The translations under genes were made by a program, and so were the position numbers. Positions 41,434 through 50,430 of a stretch of DNA of 64,000 bases are shown here, piece after piece. The stretch comes from Nonomuraea wenchangensis (GTDB lineage Bacteria; Actinomycetota; Actinomycetes; Streptosporangiales; Streptosporangiaceae). The stretch's first letter is position 1; each line of letters opens with the position of its first letter. Under the pieces are notes generated by a model. The model was not told where the DNA came from. It made no database searches and worked only from the letters and a program-made list of their open reading frames with translations. The stretch spans positions 142,364 to 206,363 of the forward strand of contig NZ_FOHX01000013.1 in the NCBI RefSeq assembly GCF_900111685.1, read 5' to 3'.

Positions 41434-42045
41434 GTGGCCACCAGAGACACCACCGCCGCGCCCGGCGACCCGCGCGTGCGCCGTACGCGATCGGCCCTGG
41501 CCCGTGCGCTGATCGAGCTGGCCGAGGAGCGGGACCTGACCCGGATCAGCGTCTCGGACGTGGCCGGGAGCGCGGGAGTGAGCCGCTCGGCCTTCTACGA
41601 CCACTACCGCGACGTGCACGAGCTGGCCGAGGATGCCTGCACCGCGATGATCGACGACCTGATCGACTCCCTGCCCGGCCCGGCGCTCGACTCGGCGGAC
41701 CTGGCCAGGGAGGCGATCGAGTCGCTGACGGCGTTCTTCGACCGCCTGACCGCGCACGCGGGCCTGTACCGCGCGCTGCTCGGCCCGCAGGGCAGCGCCC
41801 GCGTGGCCGGTCACATCCGCGGGCGCATCGCCGCGGTCATCCACGACCGCCTGACCCACGCGGACGCCACCGACTGGCCGGAACGTGTCCCGCACGACGT
41901 GACGGCCTCCTTCACCGCCGGCGCGCTCATCGGGGTCGCGGTGGACTGGCTGGAACACGGATGCGCCCGGCCCCCCGCGACGATGGCCGCGGCCATCTGG
42001 CCGCTGGTGAACGCCCACTACCGCCTCAGCGCCGGCGGCGGCTGA
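41434..42045 (+). CDS. TetR-family regulator
   Basis: 203 aa with GTG start (ATRDTTAAPGDPRVRRTRS). HTH: ALARALIELAEERDLTRISV, SDVAGSAGVSRSAFYDHYRD, VHELAEDACTAMIDDL. C-terminal domain: LTAFFDRLTAHAGLYRALLG, GALIGVAVDWLEHGCARPPA, the TetR_C_7/DhaS-like type. It is followed 47 bp later by an SDR gene on the same strand, likely its target. Confidence 0.92.
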   Translation: MATRDTTAAPGDPRVRRTRSALARALIELAEERDLTRISVSDVAGSAGVSRSAFYDHYRDVHELAEDACTAMIDDLIDSLPGPALDSADLAREAIESLTAFFDRLTAHAGLYRALLGPQGSARVAGHIRGRIAAVIHDRLTHADATDWPERVPHDVTASFTAGALIGVAVDWLEHGCARPPATMAAAIWPLVNAHYRLSAGGG

Positions 42046-42092
42046 GCACCGCTCTCCCCCGCCCGTGCGACCGCAACCTAAGGAGAACCCCC

Positions 42093-42932
42093 ATGTCCAC
42101 TGCCGACGTGTCCGGCAAGCCCCTGACCGAGCTCGTCTCCCTACGCGGACGGCGCGCGGTCGTCACCGGAGGCGCCCGCGGCCTGGGCAAGGCCATCGCC
42201 GCGCGCCTCGCCGAGGCCGGCGCGGACCTGCTGATCGGCGACCTCGACGAGGAACAGGCCACGGCCGCGGCGAAGGAGCTGGCCGAGCGCCACGGAGTGC
42301 GCGCGATCGGCGCCGCCATGGACGTCACCGACGCGGCCGCCGTGGCCGCGGCGGCCGACCGGGCCGTGGCCGAGCTCGGCGGCCTGGAGATCTGGGTGAA
42401 CAACGCCGGAATCTTCCCCGCCGTGCCCCTGCTGGAGATGACCGAGGAGACGTGGGACCAGGTGTTCGCCGTGAACGCCCGCGGCGTCTTCATCGGCGCC
42501 CGCGAGGCCGCGCGGCGCATGTCGGCGACGGGCCCCGGCAACGACAGCGACGGCGGCAGGGGCGGCGTCATCGTGAACATCGTCTCCACGGCTGGCTTCC
42601 GGGGCAGCGCGCCCGGCCTGGCGGCCTACGTCGGGTCCAAGCACGCCGCCCGCGGCCTCACCCGCGAGCTGGCCCTCGAACTGGCCCCGCTGGGCATCCG
42701 CGTGCTGGGGGTGGCGCCCAGCTTCGTCCCCACGGAGGGCAACCTGGCGATGGCCGCCGCGGCGGGCGTGAACCTTGACGAGATCCCGCCGACCGCCCTC
42801 ATGCTGAACAGCCCGATCGGCCGGGTCGGCACCCCCGACGACATCGCGCGCGTCGCCCTGTTCTGCGCCTCGGACCTGTCGGCGTTCATGACCGGCAGCA
42901 CCCTGCTCGCCGACGGCGGCGACACCGCCTGA
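42093..42932 (+). CDS. Short-chain dehydrogenase/reductase
   Basis: 279 aa, start with AAGGAG 8 nt before the ATG. Rossmann Gly-motif TGGARGLG; NNAGIFPAV; Ser in NIVSTAGFRG; catalytic YVGSK intact; C-terminal FMTGSTLLADGGDTA. Short N-terminal extension (MSTADVSGKPLTELVSLRGR). An NAD(P)-dependent oxidoreductase of classical type. Compare with the SDR at 14294, which lacks the Tyr. Substrate unknown; co-operonic with TetR. Confidence 0.93.
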   Translation: MSTADVSGKPLTELVSLRGRRAVVTGGARGLGKAIAARLAEAGADLLIGDLDEEQATAAAKELAERHGVRAIGAAMDVTDAAAVAAAADRAVAELGGLEIWVNNAGIFPAVPLLEMTEETWDQVFAVNARGVFIGAREAARRMSATGPGNDSDGGRGGVIVNIVSTAGFRGSAPGLAAYVGSKHAARGLTRELALELAPLGIRVLGVAPSFVPTEGNLAMAAAAGVNLDEIPPTALMLNSPIGRVGTPDDIARVALFCASDLSAFMTGSTLLADGGDTA

Positions 42933-42945
42933 GCACCGAGGGTGC

Positions 42946-43533
42946 TCAGGCCGTCTCCAGCGGGTTGGCGGCGATCCGGCCGGCGACGTCCCTGCGCACC
43001 GACGCGGCGGCGGCGCTGTCCGGCTTGCGCCTGGCCTGGTCCTCGAAACAGCCGAGGAACTCCGCGCCGAAACCCAAGCGCGGATAGCGGGTGAGGACCT
43101 CCGCCCTGGCCCGCTCAGGGAACTCCTCCGCGTGCCGGCCCACCACCTCCCAGCTCGTCGCGACCTGCAGCACGTGCGCTTCGGGATCGTCGGCCGCCGG
43201 CACGTCGTCGCGCATGTGCAGCACGATGACGTCGCGGGCCCGGGCGGCCCGCTCCTGCGGCCAGCCGACGGCCACGCCGAAGACCCAGGCCAACTGGCCT
43301 CCGGCGTCCTCGAACGGCAGCCGGTGGCTGTCGAAGGGCTCCGTCAGGCCGGTGTCGTGCAGCAGCGCCGCGACGCAGAACAACTCGTCGTCGTACGCGA
43401 TCGCGTGCGCCGAGGCGTACATCGCGCCCCACACGTACGAACGGATGGAGTGGTTGAGCAGCGCGGGCGAGCAGAAGCGCGTCGCCACGGACAGCGCGGC
43501 CGCGGTCGCGGGCGTGTTCGGGAACGTGATCAC
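42946..43533 (-). CDS. HD-domain hydrolase (cyanamide hydratase-like)
   Basis: 195 aa. HD metal site: NHSIRSYVWGAMYASA (first His), LFCVAALLHDTGLTEPFD (HD) and the later HLPF/HMRDD region. The opening FPNTPATAAALSVATRFCSP and the helix order match the DDI2/cyanamide-hydratase group rather than phosphodiesterases. Converges with the SDR at 13 bp. Confidence 0.87.
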   Translation of the reverse strand: MITFPNTPATAAALSVATRFCSPALLNHSIRSYVWGAMYASAHAIAYDDELFCVAALLHDTGLTEPFDSHRLPFEDAGGQLAWVFGVAVGWPQERAARARDVIVLHMRDDVPAADDPEAHVLQVATSWEVVGRHAEEFPERARAEVLTRYPRLGFGAEFLGCFEDQARRKPDSAAAASVRRDVAGRIAANPLETA

Positions 43534-43590
43534 CGTCTCGGAGTGTAGTCGGCGATCACGGCAACGCGACGGCGGCGCGGCGGGGCGTGG

Positions 43591-45246
43591 CTACGCCGCC
43601 GGGAGGCCGACCGCGTTGGCCGCGTCGGCCTCGAAGAAGTCCGTCGTGGCGAAGGGGCCCATGTGTTCCTCGAAGAAGCTCCTGACGCCCTCGACCGAGT
43701 CATGGACGATGACGTTGACCGCCTTGGTCCCGTCGGCGCTCGCCACCGCCATCGTCCACCTGGCGCCCGCGGGAAGCCGGCCGTACGCCTGCTTCAGCGC
43801 GCCCCAGAAACCGTCGTGGTCGCGAATGCCGGAGACGGCCATGACGTGCACCGTGGCGCCCTCCTCGTCGACCCGGGGATTCACCCGGCAGTTGAAGTGG
43901 AGATACCGTGCGGCGCCGCCGTCGAAATCGTAGATCGCGACGGTCTGCGGCTCCTCCAGCGGATAGGCCGGCGGCATCAGGAAATGCGTCTCGCTGATCG
44001 GGAGCAGCTCGTGGTCGAGGTGTTCGGGCTTGCCGAGGAGCCGCGCCTCCATCGGGTTCAGGGTGGATCCGAGGTGGAGCGTGCCGTTTTCGGCCGTCAC
44101 CTCGAAGCGGGTGCCGGGGCTCCGGTAGACGCCTTCGTACCTCGACAGGTCGAGGACGAGGGCCGGGTCGGGCTCCGGCAGGCCGGGGACCGTGACCGTG
44201 CCGAGGCCGGACAGGATCTCGTCGAACACCTCGCGGTAGAAGCCGTCGCGCGGACCGGCGTTCGTCAGCAGCGCGACGGCGACGCCCGGCTCCGGCAGGA
44301 TCCGCAGGCGGGCGCTCTGGCTGACCGCGCTGCCGTCGTGGGCGTAGACGGTCTGACCGTGCCAGTCGCACACGACGAGGCCGAGTGCCCATTCCGGCCC
44401 GGACATGTACGGGTCGGGCACCGGCACCCGTGACCCCGTCATCTCGCGGACGACGCCGGGCGAGACGATCTCGGTGCCGTCCAGGGCCTTTCCTCCGGCG
44501 AGGAAGACGTGCGCCAGCGCGAGCAGGTCCCTGGCCGTCGTGTTGACGTTCCCGCCGGGGCCGAAGGCGCGCGGCAGGTGACTCAGCGGCGACAGGACCG
44601 GCCCTTCGTCGAGGGACAGGACCAGGTGGCCGGTCGCCGCCCGGCTCGGGTCCACGTGCTCGCGGCGGGTGGTCGTCGAGGTCAGCCCCAGCGGGCCGAA
44701 CAGGCGCTCCCTCATGATGTCGTCCCACCGCCTGCCCTCGACGACCTCCATGACGCGGGCGAGGATCGCGTAGCCCAGGGCCGCGCTGTAGCCGTGGGTG
44801 TGGCCCAGGGGATGGACCTGGCGGGCTCCGGCGATGCCGGCCACCATGCGCTCGTAGACGTCGTCGCCCTCGCCCGGATCCCCGTAGCTCTCCTCGATGC
44901 CGCTGGTGTGGTTGAGGAGATGGCGGGGGGTGACGCGGGCGCTGACGTCGGGATCGGCGACCCGGAACCCGGGGAGGTAGGTCCGCACCGGCTCGTCCAG
45001 GGCGACCTTCCCCTCGTCGACGAGCCGCATGAAGGCCAGGGCGGTCCAGGTCTTGGACACCGAGCCGCACTGGTAGACGGTGTCGGTCGTGGCGGGCTCA
45101 CCCGTGGAGACGTCCTTGACGCCGGCCGCGAAGTCGGTGATCTCCCCGTCGCGCAGGACCGCGATCGTGGCGCCGGGGATCCGGTGCTCCGCCAGCAGTT
45201 TGGAGACGCGCGCCCGCGTACGGGCCACGTCCAACGCTTGTGTCAT
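43591..45246 (-). CDS. Serine beta-lactamase-family hydrolase (DUF3471 type)
   Basis: 551 aa, no signal peptide, so cytoplasmic. Class C/PBP-like catalytic domain (residues ~10-345): SxxK in CGSVSKTWTALAF, the Tyr motif YSAALGYAIL, and HDGSAVSQSARL near the third motif. The C-terminal ~190 residues form a lipocalin-like extension (RYEGVYRSPGTRFEVTAENG) seen in esterases and peptidases of this family. Divergent from the IS30-HTH/MarR-type regulator with a shared, CGTTGC-rich promoter. Confidence 0.9.
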   Translation of the reverse strand: MTQALDVARTRARVSKLLAEHRIPGATIAVLRDGEITDFAAGVKDVSTGEPATTDTVYQCGSVSKTWTALAFMRLVDEGKVALDEPVRTYLPGFRVADPDVSARVTPRHLLNHTSGIEESYGDPGEGDDVYERMVAGIAGARQVHPLGHTHGYSAALGYAILARVMEVVEGRRWDDIMRERLFGPLGLTSTTTRREHVDPSRAATGHLVLSLDEGPVLSPLSHLPRAFGPGGNVNTTARDLLALAHVFLAGGKALDGTEIVSPGVVREMTGSRVPVPDPYMSGPEWALGLVVCDWHGQTVYAHDGSAVSQSARLRILPEPGVAVALLTNAGPRDGFYREVFDEILSGLGTVTVPGLPEPDPALVLDLSRYEGVYRSPGTRFEVTAENGTLHLGSTLNPMEARLLGKPEHLDHELLPISETHFLMPPAYPLEEPQTVAIYDFDGGAARYLHFNCRVNPRVDEEGATVHVMAVSGIRDHDGFWGALKQAYGRLPAGARWTMAVASADGTKAVNVIVHDSVEGVRSFFEEHMGPFATTDFFEADAANAVGLPAA

Positions 45247-45293
45247 GAGTGTCGCCTCAGTCCTGTCGCTTCTTTCCAGGCAGGGAAAAGCTA

Positions 45294-45414
45294 CGTTGCG
45301 TTTATGGAAGCGTCAACGAAAATCCCCTGGAAAAGCGCCTTCAATCGGGGGTTTCGCATGGATCGTTGCAATGGCATTGTTGATTAATGCAACGCATGGC
45401 AGACGGCCGTTGCG
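45294..45414. promoter_or_regulatory. CGTTGC-rich divergent regulatory region
   Basis: The A/T-richer spacer between divergent genes holds CGTTGCG at 45294, CGTTGCA at 45364, its inverted partner TGCAACG at 45388-45394 and CGTTGCG at 45408. The middle pair (7-bp perfect arms around 17 bp) is a dyad. Four copies suggest cooperative binding of the neighbouring regulator. Confidence 0.6.
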
Positions 45415-45453
45415 ATGTACTGTCGATGAACGCACCGACAGGAGGGCGGGCCG

Positions 45454-46413
45454 ATGCCCGGAGGCAGACTGACCCACGAGGACCGCCGGCAGATCGCGAG
45501 CTGGCTGGCCGAAGGGCTGGGCTACGCCGAGATCGGCAGGCGGCTCGGCAGGCCCACGTCCACGATCAGCCGCGAAGTGGCCCGCAACAGCGCCGCCGGC
45601 GGCTACCTCGCCGACCACGCCCAGCACAGCGCCGGGCGGCGCGCCCGTCGCCGAAGCCCGCTCCAGGCCGCGCAGTCGCCGGCCGACGGGGAGCCGGCCG
45701 AGTCCGTACGCGTCTTCGTCGAGCGGTTCGCGGCGCTGCTGGCCGGGACCGGCCTTCCCCGGATGCCCGCCCGCGTCTTCGTCTGCCTGCTCACCACCGG
45801 CCCGGGAAGCCTGACGTCCGCCGAGCTCGTCCGCCGGCTACAGGTCAGCCCGGCGTCGGTGTCCAAGGCCGTCGGCTACCTGGAGGCGATGGAGCTGGTC
45901 AGGCGCGACCAGGACACCGGCCGCCGCGAGCGGTACGTCGTCGGCGACGACGTCTGGCTCCGCGCTCTCGTGGCCGACACCGGGGCACACGCCGAGGTCG
46001 CGGCGGCCGCACGGCACGGCATCGAGATCTTCGGCGCCGGCACGCCCGCCGGCCTCCGGCTGGAGCGGATGGCGCGGTTCTTCACCTGGATCAGCGGGCA
46101 GATGAACGGCGGCGGCCTCACCGAGGCCGCCGCCGGCGACGCGCTCACCGTGGTGGCCGCGCTGGTGCACGCCGCCCGGCCGCTCACCGCGGCCGACCTC
46201 GCCGCCGCGCTGGACTGGCCCGCGCCACGGGTGGCGGCGGCCGTGGACGCGATCGGCCGCCGGCCCGACCTCGCCGACCCGCTCGCCGTGGAGCGGGCCG
46301 GGCACGGCACGTACGTCGTCGCCCCGCGACCCGACCGCCTGAGCCCCGCGCAACGTGAGGCGCTGACCGTCGGCCCGCGCCCGGACTGTCAGCCGGCGTC
46401 CCGTTCGTCGTAG
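45454..46413 (+). CDS. Regulator: IS30-type HTH fused to MarR/GbsR-like domain
   Basis: 319 aa. Residues 1-62 (RLTHEDRRQIASWLAEGLGY, AEIGRRLGRPTSTISREVAR, GGYLADHAQHSA) match the DNA-binding head of IS30-family transposases (HTH_38), including the NSAAGGYLADHAQ tail. There is no DDE catalytic domain. Residues ~85-200 form a MarR/GbsR-like winged helix (PARVFVCLLTTGPGSLTSAE, LVRRLQVSPASVSKAVGYLE), followed by an ~120-residue helical domain (GGLTEAAAGDALTVVAALVH). The product is likely a regulator of its own gene and of the divergent beta-lactamase-like hydrolase. The last 25 bp overlap the convergent HxlR gene. Confidence 0.85.
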   Translation: MPGGRLTHEDRRQIASWLAEGLGYAEIGRRLGRPTSTISREVARNSAAGGYLADHAQHSAGRRARRRSPLQAAQSPADGEPAESVRVFVERFAALLAGTGLPRMPARVFVCLLTTGPGSLTSAELVRRLQVSPASVSKAVGYLEAMELVRRDQDTGRRERYVVGDDVWLRALVADTGAHAEVAAAARHGIEIFGAGTPAGLRLERMARFFTWISGQMNGGGLTEAAAGDALTVVAALVHAARPLTAADLAAALDWPAPRVAAAVDAIGRRPDLADPLAVERAGHGTYVVAPRPDRLSPAQREALTVGPRPDCQPASRSS

Positions 46414-46838
46414 GTCTCGCGGTGGGCGAGCACCTCGTCCATGTGCGTCTCGGCCCAGGACTTCAGGCCACGCATCATCTGGTGCAGGGAGAGGCCCAGC
46501 TCGGTCAGCTCGTAGGTGACCGTGACCGGCACGGTCGGCTTCACGGTGCGGGTGATGAGACCGTCGCGTTCCAGGGAGCGCAGCGTCTGCGTGAGCATCT
46601 TCTGGCTGACGCCTGCCAGCAGACGGGACAGCTCCGAGTAGCGCATCGACCGGGGCTCGCCCGCGCAGCCCGCCTCCGACTGTGCGGGCGAGCCGCCGCT
46701 GCCGAGCGCGGCCAGGATCAGGGTGACCCATTTGTTGGAGATTCGGTCGAGCAGCTTGCGGCTGGGACATGCCGCAACGAAAGCGTCGTACCGCGCCTTG
46801 GCCTGCGCCCTCTGCTGGGCCGCCGTCGTCGTCGCCAT
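46389..46838 (-). CDS. HxlR-family regulator
   Basis: 149 aa; the ATG at 46838 is used because GGAGGAG sits 9-10 nt ahead (an upstream TTG would place the site inside the gene). HxlR winged helix: CPSRKLLDRISNKWVTLILA, MRYSELSRLLAGVSQKMLTQ, TLRSLERDGLITRTVKPTVP. The N-terminal Cys of AACPSRK is the redox/aldehyde-sensing position in many HxlR proteins. Divergent from an aldo/keto reductase; the dyads between them are the likely control site. Confidence 0.92.
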   Translation of the reverse strand: MATTTAAQQRAQAKARYDAFVAACPSRKLLDRISNKWVTLILAALGSGGSPAQSEAGCAGEPRSMRYSELSRLLAGVSQKMLTQTLRSLERDGLITRTVKPTVPVTVTYELTELGLSLHQMMRGLKSWAETHMDEVLAHRETYDERDAG

Positions 46839-46876
46839 CGGCCGCTCCTCCAACCCGTGGGTGCCCTACGCACTCC

Positions 46877-46902
46877 GAAGTGCGTACTTCCTGGCAGGAA
46901 GT
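46877..46902. promoter_or_regulatory. HxlR operators
   Basis: Two nested dyads: GAAGT-GCGT-ACTTC (46877-46890) and ACTTCC-TGGCA-GGAAGT (46886-46902), sharing ACTTC. They lie between the divergent HxlR and aldo/keto reductase genes, over both expected promoters. Confidence 0.65.
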
Positions 46903-46967
46903 TACCTCACCACAATGGAGCAAGGAGCCGTCAGGCACCACCCCGTACGACCCGAGAAAGCAGAGAC

Positions 46968-47861
46968 ATGAGCACGTTCCCCACTTCGCTCCCCGGCGGC
47001 ACCTGGACCCTGGGCGACCTGACCGTCACCCGGTTCGGCTACGGAGCCATGCAACTCGCCGGCCCCGCGGTGATGGGCCCGCCCGCCGACCCCGACGGCG
47101 CTCTCGCCGTCCTGCGCGAGGCCGTCGACCTCGGCATCACCCACATCGACACCGCCGAGGCCTACGGGCCGCACGTCACCAACCAGCTGATCCGCCAGGC
47201 GCTGCACCCCTACCCCGACACCCTGCGCATCGTGACCAAGGTCGGCGCGGAGCGCGACCAGCAGGGTGGCTGGCCCCCCGCCCGCCGGCCCGAGGACGTG
47301 CGCCGCGCCGTGCACGACAACCTCCGGACCCTCGGCCTGGAAACGCTGGACGTGGTCAACCTCCGGCTCGGCGACGCCCAGGGGCCTCGGCCCGGCTCGC
47401 TCGCCGAACCCTTCGAAACCCTCGTCCGGCTCCAGGAACAAGGGCTGATCCGGCACCTCGGCGTCAGCAACGCCACCCCCGAACAGGTCGCAGAAGCACG
47501 CGCCATCGCGCCCATCGTGTGCGTGCAGAACATGTACAACCTCGCCCACCGCCAGGACGACGACCTGATCGACGAACTCGCCGCCCACCACATCGCCTAC
47601 GTCCCCTTCTTCCCCCTCGGCGGCTTCAGCCCTCTGCAGTCCTCGGCGCTCACGGCTGTGGCCGCCCGGCTGGACACCACACCGATGTCGGTCGCCCTGG
47701 CCTGGCTGCTGCACCGCTCACCCAACATCCTGCTCATCCCCGGCACCTCGTCCGTCGCGCACCTGCGCGAGAACGTCGCCGGCGCCCGGCTCCCCCTCTC
47801 CGACGGGGACCTCGCCGACCTGGACAAGATCGGCGGCGGGGCCGGGCCGCTCGGCCGCTAG
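46968..47861 (+). CDS. Aldo/keto reductase
   Basis: 297 aa. TIM-barrel AKR: GYGAMQLAG, HIDTAEAYGPH (Asp, Tyr), IVTKVGAERD (Lys), then DVVNLRLGD, LIRHLGVSNATPEQVAEARA, CVQNMYNLAHRQ, and C-terminal LIPGTSSVAHLRENV. The catalytic His of textbook AKRs is replaced at VVNLRL, as in the YdbC-like branch. It reduces aldehydes or ketones with NADPH. Control by the adjacent HxlR would fit electrophile detoxification. Confidence 0.92.
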   Translation: MSTFPTSLPGGTWTLGDLTVTRFGYGAMQLAGPAVMGPPADPDGALAVLREAVDLGITHIDTAEAYGPHVTNQLIRQALHPYPDTLRIVTKVGAERDQQGGWPPARRPEDVRRAVHDNLRTLGLETLDVVNLRLGDAQGPRPGSLAEPFETLVRLQEQGLIRHLGVSNATPEQVAEARAIAPIVCVQNMYNLAHRQDDDLIDELAAHHIAYVPFFPLGGFSPLQSSALTAVAARLDTTPMSVALAWLLHRSPNILLIPGTSSVAHLRENVAGARLPLSDGDLADLDKIGGGAGPLGR

Positions 47862-48502
47862 GCGGGGGTGACCAGCCCGGACTCGTACGCGAAGATCACC
47901 GCCTGGACGCGGTCGCGCAGGCCCAGCTTGGTCAGGATGCGGCTCACATGGGTCTTGGCCGTGGTGCCGGAGATGAACAGCTCCCGGCCGATCTCCGGGT
48001 TCGACAGCCCGCGGGCCATCAGCCGCAGCACCTCCAGCTCGCGGGCGGTGAGCGCGTCCAGCGCGGGCGACCGGCGCGGCGGCGCGGACCTGGCGAACGC
48101 CTCGATGACCCGCCGGGTCACCCCCGGCGTGAGCATGCCGTCCCCCGCGGCCACCACCCGGACCGCCTCGATCAGCAGCTCGGCCGGGGCCTCCTTGGTG
48201 AGGAACCCGGCCGCCCCGGCGCGCAGCGCCTCGTAGACGTACTCGTCCAGGTCGAACGTGGTGAGCACGATGATCCGGGTAGGCAGCCCGGCCAGCCGCC
48301 TGGTCGCCTCCAGGCCGTTCACACCCGGCATCCGGATGTCCATGAGCGCCACGTCGGGGGCGAGCGCGCGGACCCGGCGCACCGCCTGCTCGCCGTCGCC
48401 CGCCTCGCCCACCACCTCCATGTCGGGCTCGTCGTCCAGCAGCAGCCGGAAACCCCGCCGCACCATCGCCTGGTCGTCGGCGACCAGCACCCGGATGCTC
48501 AC
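47858..48502 (-). CDS. NarL/LuxR-type response regulator
   Basis: 214 aa with GTG start overlapping the kinase stop (GTGA). Receiver: VADDQAMVRRGFRLLL, phospho-acceptor Asp in DVALMDIRMPG, Thr in VLTTFDLDE, Lys in GFLTKEAPAE. C-terminal LuxR HTH: LTARELEVLRLMARGLSNPE, IGRELFISGTTAKTHVSRIL. Forms a two-component pair with the adjacent histidine kinase. Converges with the aldo/keto reductase with a 4-bp overlap. Confidence 0.95.
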   Translation of the reverse strand: MSIRVLVADDQAMVRRGFRLLLDDEPDMEVVGEAGDGEQAVRRVRALAPDVALMDIRMPGVNGLEATRRLAGLPTRIIVLTTFDLDEYVYEALRAGAAGFLTKEAPAELLIEAVRVVAAGDGMLTPGVTRRVIEAFARSAPPRRSPALDALTARELEVLRLMARGLSNPEIGRELFISGTTAKTHVSRILTKLGLRDRVQAVIFAYESGLVTPA

Positions 48503-49650
48503 GTCACGCTCCCGGACAGCGGCAGCACGGCGCGCACCCGGTAGCCGCCGCCCTCCCGCGGCCCGGCGTCCAGGGTGCCGTCGTAAAGGACCGCCCGCTC
48601 GCGCATCCCGACCAGGCCGTGCCCGGCGCCTTGGCCGGGCGGCGCGGCCCCGGCTCCGTCGTCCTGGACCTCCAGCTCGACGGCCGTGCCGTTCCACCGG
48701 ATGGCGACGTCGGCCCGCGCGCCGCGCCCGGCGTGCCGCAGGGTGTTGGTGAGCGCCTCCTGCACGATCCGGTAGGCAGCCAGATCCATGCCGGCCGACA
48801 ACGGGACCGGCTCACCCTCCACCGTCATGCCCACCGTAAGCCCGGTCTCGCGCATCTGCTCCAGCAGCGGCGCCAGCCGGTCGAGCCCGGGCTGCGGGGC
48901 GAGCGACAACTCCTCGCCGTGGGCCCGCAGGATCCCGAGCAGCCGGCGCAGCTCGCCGATCGCGCCCCTCCCGGTCTCCTCGACCTCCTCCAGCAGCTCG
49001 CTGTCCTGCGGCCGGTCGTGCCTGAGGCGCCGACGTACCACGCCGGTCTGCACCACCATCACACTCAGGCTGTGCGCGATCACGTCGTGCAGCTCGCGGG
49101 CGATCCTGGCCCGCTCGGCCTGTACGGCACGCTGCGCGTCCTCGGCCCGCCGCCGCTCCAGCTCGGCGGCCTGCGCCCGCAGCAGCCGCGCCTCCTCGCC
49201 CCGCCCGCGGATCAGGTGGCCCAGGACCCACGCCCCGCCGAACAGCACCCCGACGAACAGGAAGTCCCCCGCGCCGCCGCGCCCCGGATCGACGGCGAAG
49301 CCGACCAGCACGAACGTGGCGACCATGGCCGCGCCGACGGCGGCGTCCCTCGGCCTGGCATGCACCGCCACCGAGTAGCAGGCCACGATCATGGTGAAGA
49401 AGGCGTACCCGCTCTCGAAGCTGTGCGTCGAGGCCGAGGTGGCGGCCACGGCCAGCAGCACGACGGCGATCACCCCGAGCGGCCAGATCCGCCGCCACGC
49501 GATCGGCGCCACGATCACGGCCGCCGCGGCCAGCTCCATGACCGTCAGCGGGACCTCGGTGCTGGTCAGCCTCTCCAGCACCGCCGAGACGCCGAGCAGT
49601 GCCGCGAGCGCGAGGTCGGTCCACGGCGGCCGGGGCGGGATCCAGCGCAT
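48499..49650 (-). CDS. Sensor histidine kinase (HisKA_3)
   Basis: 383 aa from MRWIPPRPPWTDLALAALLG. Four to six transmembrane helices in the first ~165 residues with very short loops, so it probably senses within the membrane. The HisKA_3 box: RARIARELHDVIAHSLSVMV (phospho-His). ATPase: YRIVQEALTNTLRHA (N), VQDDGAGAAPPG (G1) and GHGLVGMRERA (G2). This is the intramembrane-sensing, antibiotic-stress type common in actinobacteria. The signal is unknown; the divergent membrane protein may be part of it. Confidence 0.93.
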   Translation of the reverse strand: MRWIPPRPPWTDLALAALLGVSAVLERLTSTEVPLTVMELAAAAVIVAPIAWRRIWPLGVIAVVLLAVAATSASTHSFESGYAFFTMIVACYSVAVHARPRDAAVGAAMVATFVLVGFAVDPGRGGAGDFLFVGVLFGGAWVLGHLIRGRGEEARLLRAQAAELERRRAEDAQRAVQAERARIARELHDVIAHSLSVMVVQTGVVRRRLRHDRPQDSELLEEVEETGRGAIGELRRLLGILRAHGEELSLAPQPGLDRLAPLLEQMRETGLTVGMTVEGEPVPLSAGMDLAAYRIVQEALTNTLRHAGRGARADVAIRWNGTAVELEVQDDGAGAAPPGQGAGHGLVGMRERAVLYDGTLDAGPREGGGYRVRAVLPLSGSVT

Positions 49651-49785
49651 GGCGCTCACGATAACGCCGCGATCCCGCCCGCCGAATCGTCCGCGTGGAC
49701 GACGCGGGCATCGTCGCGGCGCCCGACGACCGCGGGCGGGCACGCCGCCTACGTTGACGCCACACACCACGTCACGGAGGCTCAC

Positions 49786-50430
49786 ATGTCCGCTTCAACG
49801 GAGAACGTCCGGCAGCGCCTGGCCGGTGCCTGCCTGATCGCCGGACCGGTCGTCATGGCGGCCGCGATGGCGCTGAAGGGGGCAGGGGGCGGCGACTCCA
49901 GTGCGCTGCTCGCCGAGATCGCCGCCGACCCGGGCCGGTTCCAGCTGTCGACGCTGCTGCAACTGCTGGCCGCCCTGATCACGCTGCCCGGGCTCGCCGG
50001 GCTGGTGCGCCTGTTCCCCGAGCGGGGCCGGGTGCTCGGGCACCTCGGCGTCGGGCTGCTCGGGATCAACCTGCTGGGCAACCTCGGCGACGCCGCCGGC
50101 GGCGCCGTCCTGTCCGTGCTGGCCTCGGGCGGGGTCACCGAGCAGGAGACGGCGATCGCGGACGCCGTCGGCGACGAGCCCGTCTTCGTCGCCGTCCAGC
50201 TCATGGTGCTGGCCGGGATGCTCGGCTTCGTGCTGCTGCCGGCGGGCCAGCTCCTGGCCCGCACGGTCCACTGGGCCGTGCCCGCGCTGATCCTGGCGGC
50301 CCTGGTCTCGTTCTTCCTCCCGGTCAACGAGGGGGTCGGCGGGGTGCTGCTCGCCCTGGGCCTGGGCGCGGCCGGCGTCGCTCTCCTGCGCGGCCGGCCC
50401 GCCGCGGCCCCGAGGCCGGCCTACGGCTGA
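49786..50430 (+). CDS. Small multi-pass membrane protein
   Basis: 214 aa from MSASTENVRQRLAGACLIAG, behind CGGAGG. About six hydrophobic helices (LAGACLIAGPVVMAAAMALK, LLQLLAALITLPGLAGLVRL, VQLMVLAGMLGFVLLPAGQL, LILAALVSFFLPV). Similar to DUF4386-type or hypothetical actinomycete membrane proteins. Divergent from the two-component system, so perhaps its target. Confidence 0.65.
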   Translation: MSASTENVRQRLAGACLIAGPVVMAAAMALKGAGGGDSSALLAEIAADPGRFQLSTLLQLLAALITLPGLAGLVRLFPERGRVLGHLGVGLLGINLLGNLGDAAGGAVLSVLASGGVTEQETAIADAVGDEPVFVAVQLMVLAGMLGFVLLPAGQLLARTVHWAVPALILAALVSFFLPVNEGVGGVLLALGLGAAGVALLRGRPAAAPRPAYG

